Assembly: GCA_030681075.1 (NCBI GenBank)
Contig: JAUXUE010000083.1
Location: 1-5,912 of the forward strand
Direction of reading: 5' to 3'
Source: Candidatus Amesbacteria bacterium
Lineage (GTDB): Bacteria > Patescibacteriota > Microgenomatia > CAZETR01 > Amesbacteraceae
Length of the DNA stretch: 5,912 nucleotides
Positions 1-4,656 of the stretch are shown in pieces. The notes under the pieces were generated by a model. The model searched no databases, was not told the origin of the DNA, and saw only the letters and a list, made by a program, of their open reading frames with translations. The position numbers and the translations under genes were made by a program. How positions within the stretch are numbered: position 1 is the stretch's first letter; every line of letters begins with the position of its first letter.

Positions 1-719
1 ACGACTTCCTCTCTCGAGAAAGTATGAAGAAGAAACTGGTAGCTGGGGTTTCTATCCGGCTGGATGAAGTCTTTTATCCTTTGATGCAAGGCTATGATTC
101 ATATTTTATGGATACAGATATCCAAGTAGGAGCTGCCGACCAAACATTTAATATGCAGGCTGGCAGAATATTACAGCGCAATCTAAGAAATAAAGAGTCG
201 TTTGTCCTAGTCAATCAGTATCTTACTGGCACAGACGGGCGCAAAATGAGTAAAAGCTGGGGCAACGCCATCTGGCTTTCCGACGAACCCAACGAAATGT
301 ATGGCAAGGTAATGTCTATCAAAGACGAATTGATTCCAGAATATTTCTTATTGGCTACAAAAATTGAGATGCCAAATGAAAAGAATCCAATGCTTCTTAA
401 GAAAACTTTGGCTTTACAGATAGTGACAGAGTTGCATAGTGTAAATGACGCAAAAAAAGCCCAGAAATATTTTGAAAGTACTTTTCAACAAAAACAAACT
501 CCACAGGACATAGTCACAGTCACAGTCACAGGAAATAATATTGTTGATGTTTTGATTGAAACTGGCCTGGCCAAGTCAAAATCCGAAGCCAAACGCCTAA
601 TTGAGCAAAAAGGGGTCAGAGTAAATGATCAAGTCGTAACTTCTATCTCCTATCTCCTAACTACTAACTCCATTGTCAATGTCGGTGCGAGGAAGTTTGT
701 AAAAGTATTGACCAAGTGA
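1..719 (+). CDS. tyrS: Tyrosyl-tRNA synthetase, C-terminal part (5' end outside window)
   Basis: Charges tRNA-Tyr with tyrosine in the cytoplasm. The reading frame is open from base 3, upstream of the first ATG at 24, and the upstream residues (DFLSRES) continue the class I TyrRS alignment, so that ATG is internal and the gene starts before the window. Counting from base 3: YPLMQGYDS (about 25-33), the tyrosine/adenylate-site segment GAADQTFN (43-50), KMSKS signature (81-85), then MYGKVMSI and DELIPEYF, a linker, and an S4 RNA-binding domain from about 178 (NIVDVLIETGLAKSKSEAKRLIEQ) to the end. The catalytic Rossmann HIGH half is missing only because of the window edge. GAADQ replaces the commoner GGTDQ but keeps Asp and Gln. 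The linker contains VTVTVT, encoded by a perfect hexamer repeat, and the S4 tail overlaps a heptamer array. The TGA stop lies 14 bases before the hicB ATG. Identification is secure. Confidence 0.96.
   Translation, partial: DFLSRESMKKKLVAGVSIRLDEVFYPLMQGYDSYFMDTDIQVGAADQTFNMQAGRILQRNLRNKESFVLVNQYLTGTDGRKMSKSWGNAIWLSDEPNEMYGKVMSIKDELIPEYFLLATKIEMPNEKNPMLLKKTLALQIVTELHSVNDAKKAQKYFESTFQQKQTPQDIVTVTVTGNNIVDVLIETGLAKSKSEAKRLIEQKGVRVNDQVVTSISYLLTTNSIVNVGARKFVKVLTK
512..529 (+). repeat. Hexamer tandem repeat (AGTCAC x3) in tyrS
   Basis: Three perfect copies of AGTCAC in tandem, translated as alternating Val-Thr in the linker between the KMSKS region and the S4 domain. The period keeps the reading frame, so copy number could change without breaking tyrS. 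The linker is a variable region in TyrRS, which makes it a tolerant place for such a repeat. Confidence 0.85.
644..671 (+). repeat. Four-unit heptamer array in the tyrS S4 domain
   Basis: Four consecutive 7-base units: TATCTCC, TATCTCC, TAACTAC, TAACTCC. The first two are identical and the others are diverged. They encode roughly SYLLTTNS in the C-terminal S4 domain (fragment codons 214-223). Protein length here looks normal for the family, so the array seems to have replaced or been shaped from existing sequence rather than added residues. It resembles the other 28-base arrays in the window in unit length and copy number, but not in unit sequence. Confidence 0.65.
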
Positions 720-721
720 TA

Positions 722-727
722 TATAAT
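722..727 (+). promoter_or_regulatory. Putative -10 box for hicBA
   Basis: A perfect TATAAT lies six bases before the hicB ATG at 734. It is preceded by TGATA, which can be read as an extended -10 if the box is shifted two bases upstream. No convincing -35 is visible at 16-18 bases. Transcription would start at or next to the ATG, giving a leaderless mRNA. The AT-rich gap after tyrS could produce such a box by chance, but two other genes here show the same spacing. Confidence 0.4.
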
Positions 728-733
728 CAAGTT

Positions 734-967
734 ATGAAATCTGCAAAAATACTTAAACACGGTTTACATGCTTTAGTCTGGAAAGAAGGCAAATATTTCG
801 TGGCCAAATGTGTAGAAGTTGAGGTTGCGAGTCAGGGTAAATCTAATAAAGAAGCATTGCAAAACCTAGAGGAAGCAGTCGAGCTATTTTTTGCAGACGA
901 AAAAATAAAAGTGCCCTCTTTTTCCAATCTTCAATTCTTTCCCTTAACCTATGCCCAAGCTATATAG
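734..967 (+). CDS. hicB: HicB-like antitoxin, short form without DNA-binding domain
   Basis: Predicted antitoxin that binds and blocks the HicA mRNA-cleaving toxin encoded just downstream. The 77 residues show the HicB partial RNase H-like pattern: hydrophobic strand LHALVWKEGKYFVAKCVEVEVASQG (about 11-35), then the helix KSNKEALQNLEEAVELFF (36-53). The frame ends about 24 residues later, so there is no room for the C-terminal ribbon-helix-helix or HTH domain that many HicBs use to repress their own operon. The frame could begin at GTG 716, overlapping the tyrS stop as GTGA, but ATG 734 is preferred because family homology starts there and a TATAAT lies just upstream. The end overlaps hicA by 17 bases, implying coupled translation. 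Antitoxin-first order is the reverse of E. coli hicAB. Family assignment is good; activity is inferred. Confidence 0.85.
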   Translation: MKSAKILKHGLHALVWKEGKYFVAKCVEVEVASQGKSNKEALQNLEEAVELFFADEKIKVPSFSNLQFFPLTYAQAI

Positions 968-1172
968 TTCTAGAGAAACTATAAATTCATTACGGCGCGC
1001 CGGCTTTGAAATAATTTCACAAAGCGGAAGTCACATCAAAATGCGTGGGGTTGTGGACGGTAAGCCACAAACAGCAATTATTCCAAACCATCGCGAATTG
1101 GCAATGGGAACTTTCAAGTCAATTTTGAAGCAAGCAAATTTGACCAAATCCGAGTTCGAAGAACATCTATAA
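951..1172 (+). CDS. hicA: HicA-like mRNA interferase toxin
   Basis: Small toxin of the HicA family (dsRBD-like fold), which cleaves translated mRNAs until neutralised by HicB. The 73-residue protein is full length: helix SSRETINSLRRAGFEIISQ (6-24), the catalytic-histidine motif GSHIKM (His28 in residues 26-31), a beta strand ending TAIIPNHRE, and the helix GTFKSILKQANLT typical of the family. No frameshift or missing key residue is seen, so the toxin is probably active. The start codon lies inside hicB with no Shine-Dalgarno sequence, which fits translational coupling that keeps antitoxin ahead of toxin. The last 59 bases overlap, on the opposite strand, the 3' end of the WecG-like gene; convergent transcripts would be complementary there. 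Confidence 0.92.
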   Translation: MPKLYSSRETINSLRRAGFEIISQSGSHIKMRGVVDGKPQTAIIPNHRELAMGTFKSILKQANLTKSEFEEHL

Positions 1173-1836
1173 TAAATCTAACCAAATTTAATTGTCTCCT
1201 CCAACGCCAGGGCTCATGCACAAGCCTCCACAGCCATTCAAATCCCCCTTTTTCGACTAATTTGGGAGGTAGTATCGTCTTTCCAGTCAAATAATCAAAA
1301 GCGCCACCAATGCCAATACAGACCCTCGTATGAATATCGCTTAAATTGTTCCAAATCCACTTTTCCTGCCATGGGGCCCCGTAGGCTACCAATAAAATAT
1401 CGGGTTTGTATTTGTTAATTTTCTTTAAAATCTCATTATTTCTGGATGGATTAGTTTTATCAAATTCACCTTCATCAAAAGTTCCACCATATTTTTTGAC
1501 CATCTCCCCTGCCACACCGTTTTGGCCACCCAAAAAGAAAAATTTATAAGGTTTCTCGAGTAACTCCGCTACCAATTTGCGTCCAGGGATAATATTTTTG
1601 ATACCAGCCAGCTTCAGGCCGACACCATCAGCAATGGCCAAGTCAGCACTATTTAAAATGTTTTTGAATTCTGGATCGTTTTGGGCTAATAATATGAACT
1701 CAGGATTTACGGTAACTACAAAAAAAGGTTTCCTTCTGTTTGGATTTTGTACTTGAATATCAATTTTTCTTAGCACTTCGACAAGATTAGTGCTATCCAC
1801 CACTACCCCAAGGATATTTGCTCTGTTGCGCTTCAT
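1114..1836 (-). CDS. WecG/TagA/CpsF-family glycosyltransferase (GT26)
   Basis: Predicted to transfer a sugar (in known members N-acetylmannosamine or its uronic acid) onto a lipid-linked acceptor at the inner membrane face, an early step of surface glycan assembly. Family motifs run in order through the 240 residues: start ILGVVVD (8-14), TVNPEF (42-47), SADLAIADGVGL (63-74), FFFLGG near 100, ILLVAYGAPWQEKW, IGIGGAFDYLTG, and GFEWLWRLVHEPWRWRR. Thr42 and Asp70 fall where TagA enzymes carry catalytically important residues. The C-terminal Arg/Trp-rich segment matches the membrane-association appendage of the family. The acceptor and exact sugar cannot be told, so no symbol is given. ATG 1836 is supported by ILGV beginning eight residues later and a TATAAT seven bases upstream; no Shine-Dalgarno is visible. 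The final 19 residues are encoded antisense to hicA and look like an extension past the conserved end. Confidence 0.92.
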   Translation of the reverse strand: MKRNRANILGVVVDSTNLVEVLRKIDIQVQNPNRRKPFFVVTVNPEFILLAQNDPEFKNILNSADLAIADGVGLKLAGIKNIIPGRKLVAELLEKPYKFFFLGGQNGVAGEMVKKYGGTFDEGEFDKTNPSRNNEILKKINKYKPDILLVAYGAPWQEKWIWNNLSDIHTRVCIGIGGAFDYLTGKTILPPKLVEKGGFEWLWRLVHEPWRWRRQLNLVRFIIDVLRTRIWSNLLASKLT

Positions 1837-1843
1837 TGTCTAT

Positions 1844-1849
1844 ATTATA
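1844..1849 (-). promoter_or_regulatory. Putative -10 box for the WecG-like gene
   Basis: On the minus strand a perfect TATAAT stands seven bases before the ATG at 1836. No good -35 hexamer is found at the usual 16-18 base distance. Initiation about seven bases downstream would place the mRNA 5' end at the start codon, so this looks like a leaderless promoter. It separates this gene from the operon that ends with the GT4 gene. Confidence 0.5.
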
Positions 1850-1874
1850 CACTCAACTGCTATTGCAGAGTTAA

Positions 1875-1906
1875 ACAGTTCGTCAGTTGATCAGTTTATC
1901 AGTTAA
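1875..1906. repeat. Four-unit octamer array in the intergenic region
   Basis: Tandem 8-base units ACAGTTCG, TCAGTTGA, TCAGTTTA and TCAGTTAA share the core CAGTT. The array lies 26 bases beyond the -10 box of the WecG-like gene, upstream of its promoter. No gene is visible in the 1837-2039 interval; it holds the promoter, this array and two heptamer arrays. Confidence 0.65.
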
Positions 1907-1931
1907 AAAACGTCAATTTGCTACAGGTCTC

Positions 1932-1966
1932 CTAATCTCTAATCTCTATTTTCTAATCTCTAATCT
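1932..1966. repeat. Five-unit heptamer array (CTAATCT) in the intergenic region
   Basis: Units CTAATCT, CTAATCT, CTATTTT, CTAATCT, CTAATCT follow each other without gaps; four of five are identical. Because the unit length is not a multiple of three, every frame is eventually read, and both strands contain stops (TAA on one, TAG on the other), so this array could not sit inside a gene. Its placement between genes fits that constraint. Confidence 0.85.
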
Positions 1967-2010
1967 TTGTTCACACTTTGTCCCCATCATAATCAGATTC
2001 GTGTTCCACA

Positions 2011-2038
2011 ATTGAAAATTGAAAATTGTAAATTGAAA
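2011..2038. repeat. Four-unit heptamer array (ATTGAAA) beside the GT4 stop codon
   Basis: Units ATTGAAA, ATTGAAA, ATTGTAA and ATTGAAA run in tandem, and a further partial ATTAA reaches the stop codon of the GT4 gene at 2040-2042. The array directly abuts the end of that gene, so its stop may have been contributed or shifted by the repeat. The sequence is too AT-rich and lacks a GC stem, so it is not a typical terminator. Confidence 0.8.
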
Positions 2039-2039
2039 A

Positions 2040-3068
2040 TTAAGGATTCGTCAGAATCCTATAGGTCTCTCTCGCAGCTTTTTCCCAGCTAAATTGCTTG
2101 GCTCTTAAGAAGCCTTTGGTTATAAGTAACTTACGTAACTTAGGATTACTTATAATTTGGTCTAATTTGTCTAATATGTCTAATGGGTCCGATGGGTCGA
2201 ACAAGAGACCCGCGTTCCCGACTACTTCTGGGAGTGCTCCTCCATTTGAGGAAATTACAGGGATTCCCGCAGACATGGCTTCCAAGACCGGAAGTCCAAA
2301 TCCTTCTGTAATACTGGGCTGGACATAAAACATGGCGTTTTTCAAAAGTGTATTTCTATCTTCGTCTGAAACAAAACCCGTGATAATAACTCCATATTTT
2401 TTAGCCAAACCAACTACCTCATCAAAATTCCATCCTAATTTCCCACAAATAACTAATTTTATTTCCTTGAGCACTTTTTTCTGAGCACTGAGTACTGCAA
2501 AGGCTTTGATTAACCTAACTAAATTTTTGCGGGGCTGGATAGTTCCCACAAATAATCCATATCTATCTAGTATATTACTCTGTCTATTTATATCTTTGTA
2601 GCTTATTCCTTCGTGTATGACAGTAATCTTTTTGGGATCTGCCCCCAATCTCTCTACTAACTGGTCTTGAGTAAAACGGCTTACTGCGATTATCTTCTGC
2701 GCCCTGCTCACTGCGTACTGAGTACTGAGCGGAAGATACCATCTTTGAAGCCAATTTTCGTAAGCGGGCAACCATTCGTACTCGATCCCATGAATAGTCA
2801 CAATCTTTTTAAGGCCTGGCCTTGCAAGAATTGGTAATGTGTGGGCAGGAACCCACAAAACATCAAGTTTATCGACCCAAGTGCGATATGCCAGACCAAC
2901 TTGGGTCCAAAAATATGGCAATTTGATATTTTCTTTAGTATACAAAATCCACTCGTGTTTTTTTGCCTCGGGAAGCTTGAGTAAATGAGTAATTATTTCA
3001 AAAGAATAGCTTTCGGTACCGGTTTTTTGATCACCAAAAGCTCTAGAAGCATCAATTCCTATCCTCAT
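2040..3068 (-). CDS. GT4-family (GT-B fold) glycosyltransferase
   Basis: Predicted cytoplasmic or membrane-associated enzyme moving a sugar from a nucleotide donor to a surface glycan precursor. The 342-residue protein has both Rossmann halves. The N-terminal half starts with RIGIDASRA and TGTESYS (2-22), then HGIEYEWLP (93-101) and KIIAVSRFT (125-133). The C-terminal half has IHEGI (151-155), FVGTIQPRKNLVRLIKAF (173-190, with donor-phosphate-binding Arg/Lys), LVICGKLGW (205-213), GFVSDEDRNTLLKNA (231-245) and the EX7E motif with Glu255 and Glu263 (EGFGLPVLE). It ends with GLLFDPSDP and FSWEKAA, normal for the family. ATG 3068 follows the argS stop after one base with no Shine-Dalgarno, so translation is probably coupled to argS. 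Two heptamer arrays and one nonamer array lie in the gene without breaking it. Donor and acceptor are unknown. Confidence 0.93.
   Translation of the reverse strand: MRIGIDASRAFGDQKTGTESYSFEIITHLLKLPEAKKHEWILYTKENIKLPYFWTQVGLAYRTWVDKLDVLWVPAHTLPILARPGLKKIVTIHGIEYEWLPAYENWLQRWYLPLSTQYAVSRAQKIIAVSRFTQDQLVERLGADPKKITVIHEGISYKDINRQSNILDRYGLFVGTIQPRKNLVRLIKAFAVLSAQKKVLKEIKLVICGKLGWNFDEVVGLAKKYGVIITGFVSDEDRNTLLKNAMFYVQPSITEGFGLPVLEAMSAGIPVISSNGGALPEVVGNAGLLFDPSDPLDILDKLDQIISNPKLRKLLITKGFLRAKQFSWEKAARETYRILTNP
2120..2155. repeat. Inverted repeat with inner tandem nonamers in the GT4 gene
   Basis: A perfect 10-base inverted repeat, TTATAAGTAA at 2120-2129 and TTACTTATAA at 2146-2155, flanks two near-identical nonamers, GTAACTTAC (2126-2134) and GTAACTTAG (2135-2143). 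It encodes the stretch SNPKLRKLLI near the C-terminus, which looks like normal family sequence. The AT-rich stem has no T-run and is not a terminator. It adjoins the nonamer array at 2157-2201. Confidence 0.6.
2157..2201. repeat. Five-unit nonamer array in the GT4 gene
   Basis: Units TTGGTCTAA, TTTGTCTAA, TATGTCTAA, TGGGTCCGA, TGGGTCGAA share the core GTC at a fixed place. On the coding strand they give residues 290-304, a three-residue periodicity of the form (S/L)-D-x after GLLF. The 9-base period preserves the frame, so unlike the heptamers it can grow or shrink in a gene. Length here is about normal for GT4 enzymes. Confidence 0.75.
2468..2495. repeat. TGAGYAC heptamer array, copy 1 (GT4 gene)
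   Basis: Units TGAGCAC, TTTTTTC (degenerate), TGAGCAC, TGAGTAC keep an exact 7-base register over 28 bases. Read on the coding (minus) strand they encode about residues 192-201, including VLSAQ, between the helix after PRKN and the strand LVICG. This linker varies in length in GT4 enzymes. The same unit occurs at 2705-2732 and 3169-3196. Confidence 0.7.
2705..2732. repeat. TGAGYAC heptamer array, copy 2 (GT4 gene)
   Basis: Units TGCTCAC, TGCGTAC, TGAGTAC, TGAGCGG span 28 bases. They encode residues 113-122 (PLSTQYAVSR) just before KIIAVSRFT. Family members often have a similar LSxxYA sequence at this point, so the peptide may be tolerated because it mimics the natural helix. The outer units are diverged. 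Confidence 0.65.
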
Positions 3069-3069
3069 A

Positions 3070-4656
3070 TTACATTTTTTCAGGAGCAGAAATGCCCAAA
3101 AGATTCAAGCCTTTCTTGAGCACATCCCCTACTGACTTAGTCAAAGCCAATCTAAATTCTCGTTCCCCTGAGTACTGAGCACTGAGTATTGAGCACTTAT
3201 TATAGAAAGTGTTGTATCTCTGGGCTAATTCGTATATGAAATTACATAGCAGATTGGGGCTGTATCTGCTAGCCGCTTCCTCTACTACTTCTGGGAACTT
3301 GTAAATCCAACGCAGTATTGAGAGTTCTTCAGTATTTAACTCTCCCCCTACCCCCTCTCTTAATTTAAGAGAGGGGAACGAAAGGGGTGAGTTATTTTTC
3401 GCGAGCACACTCATAATGCGGGCGTGAGTATATTGCAAATATGGTCCAGAATTCCCTTGCAGAGCTAATATCTTGTCCCAATCAAATACAATATTACTCT
3501 GGATGCCATGTAAAAGATCAAAATATTTAATCGCTCCAATCCCCACCTCAGGTATGCCTTTTGCCCTATTTATAGCCTCTTCTAGCACTTCGTCAAGTTT
3601 GACAGTATTACCACCACGAGTGCTAAATTTCTTACCATCTGAGGCCAGATACAGGCCATGCTTGGTATGAATAAGCTCAACGTCGTTCGAAACTAGACTC
3701 ATTTTTTTACTCGCTGTAAAAAGCTGTGCAAAATATAAAGTCTGCTCAGCGCCGACTTCATATATTATTTTGATAGGGTCAAACGTATTCTTTCTATATA
3801 ATACTGCTGCAAGATCACGGGTTGCATAAGTAGTCCCCCCATCGCTTTTGAGAAGCATCAGCGGTGAGTCGTGACCAGTTTCAATTATCCATGCTCCATC
3901 ACTTTTTACTGCAATACTTCCTTTGGCAATCTTAATTACTTCCGGCATTTTGTCTTCATAGAAACTTTCGCCATGGGCATTATCAATCTGAACGTTCAGT
4001 AAATCATAAACTCGCTTAAATTCCCGCATAGATATCTGAATACATTTATTCCATAATTCCCGCGCAATTGGATCTTTATCTTCTAAGCGTTTAAACCATT
4101 TTCTAGCCTCGTTTTCTAAAGATTTATCGTTTTCCGCAAGTTTATGAAATTCTATATACAACTCTTCCAGTTTATCTATATCATATTCAGTCACACTATA
4201 TTTTTCCAGCATATATAACAATTTTCCAAACTGAGTGCCCCAATCGCCAAGATGGTTATCTCCGATTGTCTTATATCCCAAGGCTTCATACAAATTATAA
4301 AGTGCCTGACCGATGATGGTGGATCGCAAGTGCCCGATACCAAAATGTTTGGCAATATTTGGACTTGAGTACTCAACTATTATCGTCTGGCCGTGTCCTA
4401 TATTTGGAAGATCAGAGGCGGTGGACATTAAATTTAGTAGGTTTTCCGGCGTCAGAGTAATATTTATAAACCCAGGACCTGCCACAGTAGCCCCTGGGAT
4501 CTTGGCTGCAATAGCCTTGGCATCAAGCTTCTTTTTGATGGCAACATTGGTCGAATAATCGCCGTATGTTTCCAAATTGGGGTGTTCCAGATGGACTTCT
4601 GTAATATCGACTCCGGCTGCTTCAGCGATAGTCTGGCGTAATTGATCTCTTAGCAT
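3070..4656 (-). CDS. argS: Arginyl-tRNA synthetase
   Basis: Class I synthetase charging tRNA-Arg. The 528-residue protein is complete. It has an N-terminal additional domain with YGDYSTNVA (31-39), then EYSSPNIAKHFGIGHLRST (95-113) with the HIGH signature written as GIGH (106-109), DNHLGDWGTQFGK (133-145), SDGGTTYATRDLAA (271-284), the KMSKS-equivalent KKFSTRGGN (342-350), and the DALR anticodon-binding domain from LQYTHARIMSVL (407) to LLGISAPEKM. ATG 4656 is chosen because the N-terminal domain aligns from there and TATAAT lies seven bases upstream. It overlaps the comEC end by 35 bases and is followed after one base by the GT4 gene. A palindromic element encodes residues 422-440 in a variable part of the DALR domain, and a heptamer array encodes about 487-496; both leave the frame and conserved blocks intact. 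Function is secure. Confidence 0.97.
   Translation of the reverse strand: MLRDQLRQTIAEAAGVDITEVHLEHPNLETYGDYSTNVAIKKKLDAKAIAAKIPGATVAGPGFINITLTPENLLNLMSTASDLPNIGHGQTIIVEYSSPNIAKHFGIGHLRSTIIGQALYNLYEALGYKTIGDNHLGDWGTQFGKLLYMLEKYSVTEYDIDKLEELYIEFHKLAENDKSLENEARKWFKRLEDKDPIARELWNKCIQISMREFKRVYDLLNVQIDNAHGESFYEDKMPEVIKIAKGSIAVKSDGAWIIETGHDSPLMLLKSDGGTTYATRDLAAVLYRKNTFDPIKIIYEVGAEQTLYFAQLFTASKKMSLVSNDVELIHTKHGLYLASDGKKFSTRGGNTVKLDEVLEEAINRAKGIPEVGIGAIKYFDLLHGIQSNIVFDWDKILALQGNSGPYLQYTHARIMSVLAKNNSPLSFPSLKLREGVGGELNTEELSILRWIYKFPEVVEEAASRYSPNLLCNFIYELAQRYNTFYNKCSILSAQYSGEREFRLALTKSVGDVLKKGLNLLGISAPEKM
3169..3196. repeat. TGAGYAC heptamer array, copy 3 (argS)
   Basis: Units TGAGTAC, TGAGCAC, TGAGTAT and TGAGCAC run in tandem over 28 bases; this is the cleanest of the three TGAGYAC arrays. 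Coding-strand translation gives residues 487-496 (KCSILSAQYS) between FYN and FRLALTKSV of the DALR domain. The distance between those two conserved blocks appears ordinary, so no net residues seem to have been added. Confidence 0.85.
3338..3393. repeat. Nested palindromic element, copy A (inside argS)
   Basis: The inner stem is perfect: CCCCTCTCTTAA (3352-3363) pairs with TTAAGAGAGGGG (3365-3376) across one base. The outer stem AACTCTCCCC (3338-3347) pairs with GGGGTGAGTT (3384-3393) with one mismatch. It is translated as argS residues 422-440, with PSLKLREG at its core. Sequence, architecture and reading frame match the element in comEC at 4976-5030. There is no T-run, so it is unlikely to be a terminator. 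Confidence 0.85.

Noticed and set aside
708..713. TTGACC as the -35 of the hicBA promoter
   Set aside because: Only eight bases separate it from TATAAT at 722, far too close for a sigma-70 type promoter.
1875..2038. CRISPR-like array
   Set aside because: Units are 7-8 bases with no unique spacers between them; these are direct tandem repeats, and no cas gene is present.
1837..2039. Intrinsic terminator or small RNA in the gap after the GT4 gene
   Set aside because: There is an A6 run at 1905-1910 (T6 on the minus strand) but no GC stem before it; simple arrays explain most of the region.
2098..2328. Open frame of 76 codons on the + strand
   Set aside because: Lies antisense to a clear GT4 gene, and its serine/asparagine-rich product is just the reverse reading of the nonamer array.
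2584..2775. Open frame of 63 codons on the - strand
   Set aside because: Alternate frame of the GT4 gene; part of it comes from the heptamer array, which is open in every frame.
3352..3376. Strong GC-armed hairpin as a transcription terminator
   Set aside because: It lies in the middle of argS, has no T-run on either strand, and has a second copy in another gene.
3473..3670. Open frame of 65 codons on the + strand
   Set aside because: Antisense to argS, over its KMSKS-equivalent region; low-complexity serine-rich product with no start signal.
4191..4376. Open frame of 61 codons on the - strand
   Set aside because: Alternate frame wholly within argS; no family pattern.
4313..4558. Open frame of 81 codons on the + strand
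   Set aside because: Antisense to the conserved N-terminal and signature region of argS; no recognisable protein pattern.
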